Assembly (NCBI RefSeq): GCF_032341175.1
Contig: NZ_CP135435.1
Coordinates: forward strand, 1,736,001-1,800,000
From: Bacillus sp. DTU_2020_1000418_1_SI_GHA_SEK_038
GTDB lineage: Bacteria; Bacillota; Bacilli; Bacillales; Cytobacillaceae
Direction: 5' to 3'
Length of the DNA stretch: 64,000 bases
Shown: positions 26,374 through 35,960 of the stretch, one piece after another
How positions within the stretch are numbered: the stretch's first letter is position 1
How the letters are laid out: each line of letters opens with the position of its first letter
Notes under the pieces: model-generated
What the model was told of the DNA's origin: nothing
Databases searched by the model: none
The model's input: only the letters and a program-made list of their open reading frames with translations
Made by a program: the position numbers and the translations under genes

Positions 26374-27165
26374 TTGAAAAGGCCGAAAATCGGATTGGCA
26401 CTTGGATCAGGAGGAGCTAGAGGGTTCGCGCATTTAGGGGCAATTAAGGTACTGAAGGATGAAGGAATTCCAATTGATTTAATAGCTGGAAGCAGTATGG
26501 GTGCGATGGTTGGCTGTTTTTACGGGGCTGGACTCGATATTAACCGCCTATATAAATTAGCTACAGCTTTCAAACGCAAGTATTATTTGGATTTTACTGT
26601 ACCAAAAATGGGTTTTATAGCAGGGAAGAGAGTGAAGGAGCTTATACGCATATTTACTCACGGCAAACATTTAGAGCAATTAGTGCTGCCCGTTAAGGTG
26701 GTTGCAACAGATTTAATGACTGGGGAAAAGGTGATCTTTGAAAAAGGCCCCATTGCTGATGCTGTCCGTGCCAGTATTTCAATCCCTGGAATTTTTGTTC
26801 CTGAAAAACTTAACGGCCGTCTCCTTGTAGATGGAGGGGTTGTTGATCGTGTCCCTGTTTCCGTTGTAAAGGAGATGGGAGCAGATATTGTCATTGCCAT
26901 TGACGTATCCCATGTTAAAACAAATGCTGAAATCACTTCCATTTATGATGTAATTATGCAGAGTTTGGATATTTTACAGATGGAATTAGTCACTCATCGT
27001 GAAATTGTATCAGACTTTATGATTAAGCCGAGGGTCGAAATGTATAGTTCAAGAGCATTTACAAATATTGAAGAAATCATCCGAATCGGGGAAGAAGAAA
27101 CGAGAAAACATATTAAAGAAATTAAAGAAGTAATCAACCAGTGGAAGGAGCCTGCAAGTGAATGA
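26374..27165 (+). CDS. ylbK: Patatin-like phospholipase YlbK
   Basis: A 263-residue patatin-fold serine hydrolase with a Ser-Asp dyad. The oxyanion loop is GSGGARG (11-17), the nucleophile elbow GSSMG gives Ser41, and DGG (153-155) provides the aspartate. The substrate is probably a membrane lipid or acyl ester but is not known. The start is TTG at 26374, preceded by GAAGGAGG at good spacing. Its last codons overlap ylbL by four bases (ATGA), so the two are translationally coupled. Confidence 0.93.
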   Translation: MKRPKIGLALGSGGARGFAHLGAIKVLKDEGIPIDLIAGSSMGAMVGCFYGAGLDINRLYKLATAFKRKYYLDFTVPKMGFIAGKRVKELIRIFTHGKHLEQLVLPVKVVATDLMTGEKVIFEKGPIADAVRASISIPGIFVPEKLNGRLLVDGGVVDRVPVSVVKEMGADIVIAIDVSHVKTNAEITSIYDVIMQSLDILQMELVTHREIVSDFMIKPRVEMYSSRAFTNIEEIIRIGEEETRKHIKEIKEVINQWKEPASE

Positions 27166-28178
27166 GAAATAAATATGTTATGCGTTCCTTCATGACCGCA
27201 GCAATCATTCTAATATTAAGTTCTTTTTATACCTTGCCCTACTATGTGTCAAAGCCTGGATTAGCTAAAGAACTTGAACCAATCGTTCAAGTTGATAATG
27301 GATACAAGGAAGCAGGAAGCTTCATGCTGACGACCGTGAGAATGGGAAAAGCGAATATATATTCATATGCCATTGCAAAGCTAAATCCATATCATGAACT
27401 TTATCAAATTGATGAAATTAGGAGAGAAAACGAGTCGGAGGAGGAATATAATGTTCGGCAGCTGCATTTAATGTCTTCTTCAAAACAGTCTGCGATTGAG
27501 ACGGCTTACAAGAAAGCGAAGATTCCGATTCATTATAAATATCATGGCATTTTTGTCCTTAATGTAAAGCCTGATATGCCTGCTGATGGAAAATTGAAGG
27601 CAGGAGACCGGATCTTTAAGGTTGACGGCAATGAATTCGAATCCTCAGATCAATTTATTAATTATATAGCCGGAAAAAATGAAGGTGACGTAGTTGAATT
27701 TACTCTTGAACGCCATAAGAAAATAAGTGAGACGAAGATTGCCTTGCAAATACTTCAAGAGACAGGGAAACCTGGTGTTGGGATCTCCTTAGTGGACGAT
27801 AAGGAAATTGAAGTAAAGCCTAATGTAACGATTAATAGCGAGGATATTGGCGGACCTTCCGCAGGTTTTATGTTCTCGTTGGAAATATATAATCAATTAG
27901 TGAAAGAAGATTTAACTAGGGGCTATCAAATTGCAGGAACTGGAACAATTAACTCGAATGGAATAATTGGAAGAATCGGAGGAATAGAGCAAAAAATTGT
28001 TGCTGCTGACAAAGCTGGTGCAGACATTTTCCTTGCACCAAATGAAAATGGGGAAGAAGATTCAAATTATAAGGCGGCGGTAAAGACAGCGAAAGATATT
28101 GGTTCAAAAATGAAAATTATTCCTGTCGATACGTTTGATGAAGCCATTGACTATTTATATAAGCTAAAATCAAAATAG
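27162..28178 (+). CDS. ylbL: YlbL, membrane-anchored PDZ / Lon-type serine protease
   Basis: 338 residues. An N-terminal membrane anchor (about 8-28) is followed by a PDZ domain (about 125-190) and a C-terminal Lon-type protease domain. The catalytic dyad is visible: Ser233 in GGPSAG and Lys278 in GGIEQK. The active site lies outside the membrane. In B. subtilis YlbL degrades the DNA-damage division inhibitor YneA; whether it does so here is inferred by homology. It starts inside the ylbK stop codon and ends with a terminator. Confidence 0.93.
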   Translation: MRNKYVMRSFMTAAIILILSSFYTLPYYVSKPGLAKELEPIVQVDNGYKEAGSFMLTTVRMGKANIYSYAIAKLNPYHELYQIDEIRRENESEEEYNVRQLHLMSSSKQSAIETAYKKAKIPIHYKYHGIFVLNVKPDMPADGKLKAGDRIFKVDGNEFESSDQFINYIAGKNEGDVVEFTLERHKKISETKIALQILQETGKPGVGISLVDDKEIEVKPNVTINSEDIGGPSAGFMFSLEIYNQLVKEDLTRGYQIAGTGTINSNGIIGRIGGIEQKIVAADKAGADIFLAPNENGEEDSNYKAAVKTAKDIGSKMKIIPVDTFDEAIDYLYKLKSK

Positions 28179-28202
28179 CGGCAAAAACCGCTATTTTTGA
28201 TT
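28171..28202. terminator. Bidirectional terminator between ylbL and tmcAL
   Basis: CAAAATAGCGG / CCGCTATTTTTG stem around CAAAAA, with T and A runs making it usable from both sides. The left arm overlaps the ylbL stop. Confidence 0.85.
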
Positions 28203-28214
28203 GTGGAAGTATTA

Positions 28215-29429
28215 TTAATCAAGTAAAAGGGGCGGTTGCTTAAATTCCATATCCATCAGACGCTGCTGCGCAATTCCTAAAGCACCCATTGAATAAATCC
28301 GAGAAGCTCTAATATCAAGTGTTAAATGTTTAATATGTACGGAAGAAAGTTTTGAGATTAAAGGCAGCTGCAGCCGTGATTTATTTTTATTTAAGTAGTG
28401 TCTGCCTTTAGAGGTCATTCCTAATAGACGTAAATATTCTGCTCTTTCAACTTGTTTATTCATTTCATTCTTTCTCGTATTTGTTAAAATGTGTACACAG
28501 GCTCTTTGAAGTCTTGTCCAAGTATATCGCTTCGTTTTTATATTATTCATAAACTCGTGAAAACTATTGGATACAAGCACAGCAGAAGCTAGCCGATTCT
28601 CAAGACCTTCTTCAACTTCGTATATACAGCTTAGTTCTTCAGAAGTGGAATGTAGGATCCGAAATCTTAAATAAGGCCAATAATTCTCCCAATCATGAAA
28701 AAGTCCAAATTCCTGTCGATAATCAAGCAGTACCTGGTAGGATGTTTCAGGCATGTATTGTTTAACGTTAGCCAACTCACCCTTTTCTGAAAATAAAGCT
28801 TTTCGAATGCTTGTTGCACTGGCTATGGTGTCAGAAGAAAAATGTGGGTCATGATAATCTGCACTCTTCCTAGATACTGTTAAGGGCTTAATAGAAGCGT
28901 TCTGTTCTTGAACAGCCTTTACATATTGAAAACCCAAAATATTATTAGGCTTTGACATATCAAGTAATTCTTCATAGGGAGATAGATCATGGTAAGCCAA
29001 GGACGAAGCCTTTGGATAACTATTTCCTCGTTCTAAATAATGTTTCACTTGTCTTTGATAATGATCATTGTTAGTTTCAAGAAACGAGATCGTCCGGCAA
29101 AAGCTTTCGATATCTCCAGATTCACTCCCGAAGCAAAGGGAATGGCATCCAGCAGCCTCGAGAATGGAAACGGCACCACTTGCAAATGAATTAGCCTGCT
29201 GTGTAGCGAAGGCATACGGCAATTCAAAAACAATATCAGCTCCCGCCAGTAATGCCATCTCTGTACGTTTCCATTTTGAGACAAAGGCGGGTTCTCCTCT
29301 CTGAAGAAAATTGCCGCTCATTACAGCAATAACGACTTCAGCATCTGCAAGTTTCCTTGCTTCCTGCAGATGAAAGGCATGACCATTATGAAAAGGGTTA
29401 TATTCTACAATTACACCAACTGCATTCAT
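28215..29429 (-). CDS. tmcAL: tRNA(Met) cytidine acetate ligase TmcAL (YlbM)
   Basis: 404 residues of the nucleotidyltransferase-like TmcAL family, which makes N4-acetylcytidine at the wobble base of elongator tRNA-Met from acetate and ATP. The N-terminal VGVIVEYNPFHNGHAFH carries the HxGH nucleotide-binding motif (NPFHNGH, 11-17), and AVMSGNFLQRGEPA (35-48) is a second family block. GGAGTT before the ATG is a reasonable ribosome site. It is divergent from ylbN. Formerly YlbM/DUF795. Confidence 0.94.
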   Translation of the reverse strand: MNAVGVIVEYNPFHNGHAFHLQEARKLADAEVVIAVMSGNFLQRGEPAFVSKWKRTEMALLAGADIVFELPYAFATQQANSFASGAVSILEAAGCHSLCFGSESGDIESFCRTISFLETNNDHYQRQVKHYLERGNSYPKASSLAYHDLSPYEELLDMSKPNNILGFQYVKAVQEQNASIKPLTVSRKSADYHDPHFSSDTIASATSIRKALFSEKGELANVKQYMPETSYQVLLDYRQEFGLFHDWENYWPYLRFRILHSTSEELSCIYEVEEGLENRLASAVLVSNSFHEFMNNIKTKRYTWTRLQRACVHILTNTRKNEMNKQVERAEYLRLLGMTSKGRHYLNKNKSRLQLPLISKLSSVHIKHLTLDIRASRIYSMGALGIAQQRLMDMEFKQPPLLLD

Positions 29430-29552
29430 TTAATTTAACTCCTTATAGTTAGTTTAAAAGGGAGTGGGAAGGTGAAGGATAATAGAAAAGCAGAAAGGAC
29501 AAAAGGTTTAAATAATCTGATAATGAACACATTATACTGTAAAGATTTTTTA

Positions 29553-29581
29553 TTGACAAATAATTATTTGAAAGCTATAAT
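29553..29581 (+). promoter_or_regulatory. Consensus sigma-A promoter of ylbN-rpmF
   Basis: TTGACA (29553-29558), 17 bases, TATAAT (29576-29581): identical to consensus in both hexamers and spacing. The start site would be near 29588, giving a 5' leader of only about 20 bases before ylbN. Confidence 0.9.
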
Positions 29582-29608
29582 TACCTTTGTTGCCTTGGGG
29601 TGATTTAT

Positions 29609-30133
29609 ATGAAATGGACATTAAGTCAGTTACAAAAATATCGAAGCAAGGAATTGCTCATTGATGAATTAGTTGAAGTTGACGAGATTAAAAACATTGA
29701 TCCGACAATTAGAGATGCTTCACCAATGAGGGTCACTGGCCGAGTGGATATCGATTCCGCAAAAGCAACCTTCCATATGAAATTGGAAGGGTACTTAATT
29801 CTTCCTTGTTCTCGTACGTTAGTTGACGTAAGCTATCCAATTAATGTAGAAACAACAGAAACTTTTCTCTTAAAAGGTTTAGATTATGAAACCGATGAGG
29901 AAGTTCACCAAGTAATAGGTGATGTGATTGACCTAATGCCGGTCATTCATGAGATCCTGTTACTCGAGGTTCCAATGCAAGTATACTGCGAAGATAGCAG
30001 TGAAGAAGGAGCTCCTCAATCTGGAAAAGATTGGGAGGTCATTCAGGAGCAAGATAAAAAGGATAAAATTGATCCTCGTCTTGCTGGACTTGCTCATTTT
30101 TTTGATCAAAGTGATCCTTCTTCCGATTCATAA
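29609..30133 (+). CDS. ylbN: YlbN, DUF177/YceD family protein
   Basis: 174 residues of the DUF177 (YceD) family, almost always found just before rpmF and linked to 23S rRNA accumulation and ribosome assembly in other organisms. The core segment [22 protein letters not shown] contains the family's conserved cysteine. The C-terminal region is acidic ([13 protein letters not shown]). The frame opens at GTG 29600, but the GGGGTGA site with the ATG at 29609 gives the expected [11 protein letters not shown] start. It is co-transcribed with rpmF from a consensus promoter. Confidence 0.92.
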   Translation: MKWTLSQLQKYRSKELLIDELVEVDEIKNIDPTIRDASPMRVTGRVDIDSAKATFHMKLEGYLILPCSRTLVDVSYPINVETTETFLLKGLDYETDEEVHQVIGDVIDLMPVIHEILLLEVPMQVYCEDSSEEGAPQSGKDWEVIQEQDKKDKIDPRLAGLAHFFDQSDPSSDS

Positions 30134-30180
30134 TTGGAGGAAAACTACACTCTCTAAATCTCTTTAAGGAGGTGGGACTA

Positions 30181-30354
30181 ATGGCTGTACCTTTTAGAAG
30201 AACTTCTAAAACTGCGAAAAGAAAGCGTCGTACCCATTTTAAATTACAGGTACCTGGTATGGTAGAATGCCCAAACTGTGGTGAAATGAAACTTGCTCAC
30301 CGCGTATGTAAGGCTTGCGGAACATACAAAGGAAAAGAAGTTGTTAACAACTAA
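30181..30354 (+). CDS. rpmF: Ribosomal protein L32
   Basis: 57 residues with the classic L32 start [21 protein letters not shown] and a zinc ribbon made by CPNC and CKAC, so this is the zinc-binding form. A strong AAGGAGGTG ribosome site before the ATG at 30181 fits a highly expressed ribosomal protein. It follows ylbN by 47 bp and precedes a strong terminator. Confidence 0.97.
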   Translation: MAVPFRRTSKTAKRKRRTHFKLQVPGMVECPNCGEMKLAHRVCKACGTYKGKEVVNN

Positions 30355-30364
30355 TTTCCAATCT

Positions 30365-30408
30365 GATAAAAGCACAAGAACATTATGTTCTTGTGCTTTT
30401 ATCGTTTT
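30365..30408. terminator. Strong terminator after rpmF
   Basis: Perfect 18-bp stem (30365-30382 with 30386-30403) with a 3-nt loop, followed by a short T tract. Confidence 0.9.
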
Positions 30409-30460
30409 GAGCTACTATTAGGAGGAGTATTGAACAATTTCTTGGTTGAAGGAGGATCAC

Positions 30461-31219
30461 ATGGACTCATACATAATAGAAAAACATGAAGATGGATTAT
30501 TAATGTTTACGATTAACAGACCAGATAAAAGAAATGCAATCAGTTATGAAGTAATGGATGGTTTAGAAAAAGCCCTGACTCTATCTAGTCAAGAAGATAT
30601 TAAGGTTCTGGCGATAACTGGCCAAGGGGAGAAGGCGTTTTGTTCTGGCGGGGATCTATCAGCTTTTCATCGTCTAAGAACAGAGGAGGAAGCCTATGTG
30701 ATGCTTAGTAGAATGTCCGAATTACTAGTCAAGCTCATGCTGTTGCCAAAGCCTACAATTGCCCTGCTGAATGGAACTGCTGTTGGAGGAGGCTGTGAGC
30801 TTGCTTCAGCCTGTGATTTTCGTATTGCAAGTAAGCATGTTAAGGCTGGATTTATTCAAGGATCCTTGGCTATAACTACTGGCTGGGGAGGGGGAACCTT
30901 TCTGTTTGAAAGGCTTTTGCCGGCTAATGCAATGAAAATGCTAATGGAAGCTTCCCTTTATGATACAGAGCAATTAAGGGAACTTGGATTTGTTCAATCA
31001 ATTGTAGAGGGTGACCTTCAAGAGAATGCACGGAAAGACTTAAATATAATACTCGGCATAGAGTCAGACGTATTAACAGCCTATAAAACAATGCTAATTA
31101 ATAAATGGAAAGAAACAAGGCTTAAAGAGAGAGTAAAGGAAGAAGTAAGGAAATGTGCAAAATTATGGGAAAGTGAAGCGCATCATCAGCAAGTAGCCAA
31201 GTTTTTAGAGAAAAAGTAA
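30461..31219 (+). CDS. Enoyl-CoA hydratase/isomerase family protein
   Basis: 252 residues of the crotonase fold. The first oxyanion-hole segment GEKAFCSGGDLSAF (about 54-67) and the second LLNGTAVGGGCELASACDFRIAS (about 106-128) are clear, with the usual glutamate in GGCELA. The exact acyl-CoA substrate cannot be assigned. The frame opens at a TTG at 30446, but AAGGAGGATC with the ATG at 30461 defines the start. It sits between rpmF and the gerR-like gene, where B. subtilis has no such gene. Confidence 0.85.
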   Translation: MDSYIIEKHEDGLLMFTINRPDKRNAISYEVMDGLEKALTLSSQEDIKVLAITGQGEKAFCSGGDLSAFHRLRTEEEAYVMLSRMSELLVKLMLLPKPTIALLNGTAVGGGCELASACDFRIASKHVKAGFIQGSLAITTGWGGGTFLFERLLPANAMKMLMEASLYDTEQLRELGFVQSIVEGDLQENARKDLNIILGIESDVLTAYKTMLINKWKETRLKERVKEEVRKCAKLWESEAHHQQVAKFLEKK

Positions 31220-31319
31220 GAATTTTCTACATTCTTTATAGATAATCATTTAGGATATCAGTCTATCTTTTCTAGCATAAGCATATGTATAAATAAAAAA
31301 CACTAGGAGGGATATTCTG

Positions 31320-31913
31320 ATGTCTTCAACTCGACAGGATGCTTGGACTCATGATGAAGATTTACTTCTTGCTGAATTGGTGCTTCGTCATATTAGAGAG
31401 GGTGGTACACAGCTGCAGGCTTTTGAAAAGGTAGGAAAAAAGCTCTCTAGGACAGCAGCAGCATGCGGATTTCGCTGGAATTCCTATGTAAGAAAACAAT
31501 ATAAATCTGGAATAGAGTTAGCCAAAAAACAGCGGAAGGAAAGAAAGCATAACCCTCAAGCAGAAGAGGCAGGAAATTTTGAGGAAAATGACGAAGTAGC
31601 GACTAATCTTGAAGTTCCTGCAGAGAATTCAAATGGAATTGATAAACCGTTGGAATTTGAAGATTTGATCAGCTACTTAAAAAAATTATATAGTAAAGCT
31701 GAAGAGTCCAGTTCACAAAGTGAAGATTTAAAAACAAATGAGGCTCGGATTCAACAGCTTGAAAAGCAGCTGTATTATCTTGCATCAGAAAATGAAAGAT
31801 TGATTAAGGAATTAAACTCAATTGAGAAGGATTATAAGTCATTAATCGAAATTATGGAAAGAGCAAGAAAAATGGTTGCGATCAAAAACGAAGATAGTCA
31901 GCAAAAAATATAA
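31320..31913 (+). CDS. gerR: RsfA/GerR-family sporulation transcription factor
   Basis: 197 residues. The N-terminal half has a Myb/SANT-like DNA-binding domain ([26 protein letters not shown]... with [16 protein letters not shown], about 3-65), and the C-terminal part (about 115-185) is a predicted coiled coil. This matches the RsfA family of prespore/mother-cell regulators. Position after rpmF corresponds to B. subtilis ylbO (gerR), a sigma-E-dependent regulator, so gerR is preferred over rsfA. CTAGGAGGG lies before the ATG. Confidence 0.85.
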   Translation: MSSTRQDAWTHDEDLLLAELVLRHIREGGTQLQAFEKVGKKLSRTAAACGFRWNSYVRKQYKSGIELAKKQRKERKHNPQAEEAGNFEENDEVATNLEVPAENSNGIDKPLEFEDLISYLKKLYSKAEESSSQSEDLKTNEARIQQLEKQLYYLASENERLIKELNSIEKDYKSLIEIMERARKMVAIKNEDSQQKI

Positions 31914-31925
31914 TTTGAAAAAATA

Positions 31926-31951
31926 AAGCGGACAATTTTTTGTCCGCTTCG
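31926..31951. terminator. Terminator between gerR and ylbP
   Basis: AAGCGGACAA / TTGTCCGCTT stem with a 4-nt loop. The better T-run is on the minus strand, so it serves ylbP at least as well as gerR. Confidence 0.78.
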
Positions 31952-31992
31952 AATTTATATCTGTTTTGGATTTATAGTCATCTGCTCTCTGA

Positions 31993-32466
31993 TTAATGTG
32001 TCTGCTCTCTTACGCCCTCAGGAAACCATACTAGCGGGTTTTCTCCACGATCTCTTTCCATGTCATAATGAACTGAGGAAAAGCCCATCTTTTGCCAAAA
32101 ATCAGCTGATTTTACTCTTGGATTTGTCTTTATTGGCAGACCAAAATTCTTCGCAAATTCTACTAGTGCCGTCCCATATCCTTTATTCTGATAGTCAGGG
32201 ATTACTTCCAATTTCCACAATTCTAAATAATCTTGAGCAGGTTCAAAGTATCTGTCAAAGTTTTTTTCAACTTGATAAAGGCTCATTCTTGCAACTAGCT
32301 TATCTCCAAAATAAATTCCATAGAACGGAGATTTACTATCGTTCTCAATAATATTCGCTTCTAGGTCTTCAAGCATCGAAAGCTCTTGAAGTCCATATTC
32401 TTTAAATTTTTTAAACTCTTCAAGTGTTTTATAATTGATGACCAATTTTTCAACCTTATAATCCAT
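31993..32466 (-). CDS. ylbP: GNAT-family N-acetyltransferase YlbP
   Basis: 157 residues of the GNAT fold. The acetyl-CoA binding region is visible as LELWKLEVIPDYQNKGYGTALVEFAKNFG (about 80-108, with Q-x-x-G-x-G). The start MDYKVEKLVINYKTLEEFKKF and tail NPLVWFPEGV match B. subtilis YlbP. The substrate is not known. GGGGAGG precedes the ATG at 32466. It is on the minus strand, divergent from panE, as in B. subtilis. Confidence 0.88.
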   Translation of the reverse strand: MDYKVEKLVINYKTLEEFKKFKEYGLQELSMLEDLEANIIENDSKSPFYGIYFGDKLVARMSLYQVEKNFDRYFEPAQDYLELWKLEVIPDYQNKGYGTALVEFAKNFGLPIKTNPRVKSADFWQKMGFSSVHYDMERDRGENPLVWFPEGVREQTH

Positions 32467-32691
32467 GAATATTCCTCCCCTGTAAATCCTATTGTCAAAA
32501 ATCGGATTTTTTTATCTAATAAATGTAGGCGCTTTCTTCTATTTATTAATATTATATAACAAATAGTCAAGAAATTGTAATCAATCCTAAATATACAGAT
32601 AATTATCTCTTATTAGTGGTCTTTCTTATTACCTTTTTTCTTTTTTCTGTTAAAATATGACTAAATACATAGATAGAGTGAAGTGAATGTT

Positions 32692-33582
32692 ATGGAAATT
32701 GCAATTATTGGCGGAGGTTCATTAGGCCTGCTATTCTCCCATTATTTAAATGAATTTCATCAGATACGCTTATATGTCCGTTCAAAGGAGCAGGAGTACG
32801 CTTTATCAACTGAAGGGTTAATATTTGAAAAAAATGGCCAAAAGATCGTTCATTCTATTAACACTGCAAAATTCTCTGAATGGGAGGGAAACGAAGATCT
32901 AACAATTCTGGCAGTTAAACAATATCATTTGCCCGATATTTTGCAGAGAATGGCAGAAGTAACTCCCAGTTATAAAGGATCATTCTTATTTCTGCAAAAT
33001 GGAATGGGGCATTTAAAATGGTTAGATTCCATACAGGCAAATAATATTTATGTTGGATCTGTCGAGCATGGAGCTAAGAAGGAAAGTTTAAATCATGTTA
33101 ATCATTCAGGAAGCGGCATTACGAGAATAGCCATTTACAAGGGGCATTCCTTAGATAATATAAATGAATTGGCAAATCAATATATAGATCGCTTTCCGTT
33201 TGCTGTAGAAAAGGATTATGAAAGCATGCTGGTTAAAAAGCTAATTGTTAACTCGGTTATTAATCCTATAACCGCTGTTTTAAATGTTCGCAATGGTGAA
33301 CTTCTTGATAACCCGTATTACTATAAGCTTTTTAAGAAAATGTTTATAGAAATTAGTTCCATTTTATATATGAATGATCAAGATGAGACACTTACGCATC
33401 TTGAAAATGTATGCAGGAAAACAGCTGCTAATCATTCATCCATGCTTCAGGATCTAGTTGGAAATCGACCAACGGAAGTGGATGCGATTCTAGGCTATGT
33501 GCTGGAAAAGGCAGGTGAAAAGGGAGTGTCTGCTCCTCTTACTGAGTTTTTATATGAAACTATAAAAGGTAAGGAGTATTAA
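32692..33582 (+). CDS. panE: 2-dehydropantoate 2-reductase
   Basis: An NADPH-dependent ketopantoate reductase for pantothenate synthesis, 296 residues. The N-terminal dinucleotide-binding motif IAIIGGGSLGLLFSHYL (about 2-18) and the catalytic lysine segment LVKKLIVNSVINPITAVLNVRNGELL (about 183-208) are typical. The frame opens at GTG 32683; the ATG at 32692 gives the normal start MEIAIIGGG and follows a weak AGTGAAGTGA site. It corresponds to B. subtilis ylbQ (panE) by position. Confidence 0.9.
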   Translation: MEIAIIGGGSLGLLFSHYLNEFHQIRLYVRSKEQEYALSTEGLIFEKNGQKIVHSINTAKFSEWEGNEDLTILAVKQYHLPDILQRMAEVTPSYKGSFLFLQNGMGHLKWLDSIQANNIYVGSVEHGAKKESLNHVNHSGSGITRIAIYKGHSLDNINELANQYIDRFPFAVEKDYESMLVKKLIVNSVINPITAVLNVRNGELLDNPYYYKLFKKMFIEISSILYMNDQDETLTHLENVCRKTAANHSSMLQDLVGNRPTEVDAILGYVLEKAGEKGVSAPLTEFLYETIKGKEY

Positions 33583-33599
33583 GGAAGGGAGGCGTATGA

Positions 33600-33995
33600 A
33601 TGATATCTTTTTTTTCTTCGATCATTGCTACTTTTGTTACCATTCCATTATTAGGTTATTTTCTCGTTTTCATAATTTGTAAGCAAGTGACAAAGCAGCA
33701 TAAAAAATCAGTACACATGGCTCTAGATGTAAGTACCTTCCTATTTATCATCTCTGTCCATTATTTAATTCTTGCAATTTGGGAACAATCTTTTTTATGG
33801 GTTATTTTTTTATCCTTACTTGTTTTAGCCATTATATTCGTTTTACTGCACTGGAAAATTAAACATGAAATAAATTTACCACTAGTTTTCAGAGGGTTTT
33901 GGCGTTTTAATTTTCTTCTATTTTTTACTGCGTATGTAGTTTTAACGGTAATTGGATTAATTCAAAGTGTGAGTGGATTTGTAGCTGGAGGTTAA
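33600..33995 (+). CDS. DUF3397 membrane protein
   Basis: 131 residues with four predicted transmembrane helices (about 5-25, 42-60, 66-84, 102-125), matching the DUF3397 family of Bacillales, function unknown. AAGGAAGGGAGG lies before the ATG. It starts 17 bp after panE and precedes bshC by about 145 bp. Likely co-transcribed with panE. Confidence 0.78.
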   Translation: MISFFSSIIATFVTIPLLGYFLVFIICKQVTKQHKKSVHMALDVSTFLFIISVHYLILAIWEQSFLWVIFLSLLVLAIIFVLLHWKIKHEINLPLVFRGFWRFNFLLFFTAYVVLTVIGLIQSVSGFVAGG

Positions 33996-34140
33996 TACTC
34001 GAGAATTTTGAGCAAAGTCTTTTTCATTTCAAATCAGACAATGCTATACTCATATGGAAACATCCGAATAAGGAATAAAAAAGATTAATAAGCGTTCTCA
34101 GCTAATTAATGAAAATTGTGTATTAGAAAGGAAGACTTAA

Positions 34141-35775
34141 ATGGAGATTGAAAATCTCTCCTTACCGGCGACAAACCGATTTGCAACAGAATATTTAGAA
34201 CAGACAAAGAATATTCAGAGATATTTTCATTATCGTTACAATGATCAGTTAGATTTTGAAAAACGCCGCGGGGAATTAATGAACCGATCATTTATGAGAG
34301 AAGAGCTTGCAGCTCATATTGAACAGTATATGTCTAAATTTCCAGGCTCTGACATGGTTCAGTCTTCTCTTCAAAAGCTGAAGCAGGAAAATAGTACAGT
34401 TATTATTGGTGGTCAGCAGGCGGGTATACTAACTGGACCACTATATAGCATACATAAGATAATTTCAATAGTTAGTCTTGCAAAGCAAAAAGAGCGGGAA
34501 TTAAATGCTCCAGTTATCCCGGTTTTTTGGATTGCAGGCGAGGATCATGATTTTCAGGAAGTTAATCATGTTTATGTTGAAAATAACTATAAAATCGAAA
34601 AGAAAGTATATCCAGAAAAAATACGTGATAAACGAATGGTCTCTGATATTACCATCGACCGGGATCAGTGTCTCAAATGGGCAGAAGCGATTATTCAAAC
34701 ATTTGGGGAAACTGAACATACGCTAGGCCTTCTGGCAGAAGTGGAAACAGCTATCAGCAAATCTGATTCATTTGTTGATTTTTTTGCTCATCTTATTATG
34801 CAGATGTTTAAGGATACAGGTCTCTTAATTATTGATTCAGGTGACCGAAAACTTCGAAGTCTTGAAAAGGAGTTTTTTGTCAAACAAATAAACAGCTTTA
34901 AAGATATCACGAAATCTGTATTATCCCAGCAGTCTGAACTTAAAGAAGATGGCTTTTCAAATATGATTGAAATAAGTAATGCTGCTGCAAACTTATTTTA
35001 TTATGACGAAGACCATTATGAAAGAATCCTCCTAGAGTATGATGAGGATAAGGATGCATTCAGCGGAAAAGATGGTTCTTTTCAAATCACCCGGCAAAGT
35101 TTGCTCGATCTCGCACAGGAGTTTCCAGAAAAACTTAGCAATAACGTAGTAACTAGACCGATTATGCAAGAATGGCTATTTCCAACGCTTGCTTTCATTG
35201 CTGGACCTGGAGAAATTGCTTACTGGGCTGAGCTAAAATTGGCGTTTGAACACTTTGATTTAAGAATGCCTCCAATCGTACCTCGTCTTAATATTACCTT
35301 CCTAGATCGCTCAATAGAATCAGATATACTTGAGCTTGGACTTGATTTGGAAGAAGTATTAATTTCGGGTACAGAAAAGGAAAGGCTTCAATTTTTACAA
35401 TCAATAAGGGATCAGCAGGTGAAAGAGCTTTTCAATAAAACAAAGCAGGAATTTCTGCAAAATTACGAAATGCTGGAAAGCTATTTAATGAAAAAAGATA
35501 CAGGCTTGGTGCCACTTCTTAAAAAGAATGAAGGCTTTTTGATCAAGCAGCTGGATTTTATGGAAGCAAAGCTTGATCAGGCAGAACAATTAAAATATGA
35601 TGTATTGTTAAATAAGTTTGCAAGGGTAGAGAATGCCATCAGGCCACTAGGTTCACCTCAAGAACGGATGTTGAATTGTTTATTCTTTATCAATCAATAT
35701 GGATTCAACATTATCCATAACCTTTTAGAGTGCAGCTTTACATTTGATGGCACACATAAATTAATTAAAATGTAA
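34141..35775 (+). CDS. bshC: BshC, putative cysteine ligase of bacillithiol synthesis
   Basis: 544 residues of the BshC (YllA) family, proposed to add cysteine to GlcN-malate as the last step of bacillithiol, the main low-molecular-weight thiol of Bacillus. The N-terminal nucleotidyltransferase-like core shows TVIIGGQQAGILTGPLYSIHKI (about 84-105) and PVFWIAGEDHDFQEVNHV (about 123-140). A coiled-coil-rich C-terminus follows. GAAAGGAAG precedes the ATG. It lies immediately before mraZ, the conserved arrangement in Bacillus. Confidence 0.93.
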   Translation: MEIENLSLPATNRFATEYLEQTKNIQRYFHYRYNDQLDFEKRRGELMNRSFMREELAAHIEQYMSKFPGSDMVQSSLQKLKQENSTVIIGGQQAGILTGPLYSIHKIISIVSLAKQKERELNAPVIPVFWIAGEDHDFQEVNHVYVENNYKIEKKVYPEKIRDKRMVSDITIDRDQCLKWAEAIIQTFGETEHTLGLLAEVETAISKSDSFVDFFAHLIMQMFKDTGLLIIDSGDRKLRSLEKEFFVKQINSFKDITKSVLSQQSELKEDGFSNMIEISNAAANLFYYDEDHYERILLEYDEDKDAFSGKDGSFQITRQSLLDLAQEFPEKLSNNVVTRPIMQEWLFPTLAFIAGPGEIAYWAELKLAFEHFDLRMPPIVPRLNITFLDRSIESDILELGLDLEEVLISGTEKERLQFLQSIRDQQVKELFNKTKQEFLQNYEMLESYLMKKDTGLVPLLKKNEGFLIKQLDFMEAKLDQAEQLKYDVLLNKFARVENAIRPLGSPQERMLNCLFFINQYGFNIIHNLLECSFTFDGTHKLIKM

Positions 35776-35794
35776 AGCAATAAAATATTTGCCG

Positions 35795-35832
35795 AAAAAA
35801 GACTTTATCCTATAGGATGAAGTCTTTTTTTG
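35795..35832 (+). terminator. Terminator after bshC
   Basis: 16-bp stem (35795-35810 with 35815-35830, one G-T pair) with a TATA loop and a T-run. Confidence 0.9.
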
Positions 35833-35960
35833 TTGAAGAACAGAGAGGATTTTAAAATGGTGTTAAGATTTGTAGGGAAAAGACGAACGAAAAAATGGAA
35901 ATAGCTGATATTTTCTAAAGGATTTTAAACCCAATCATAGAATTTTAAAAATATGTGGAG

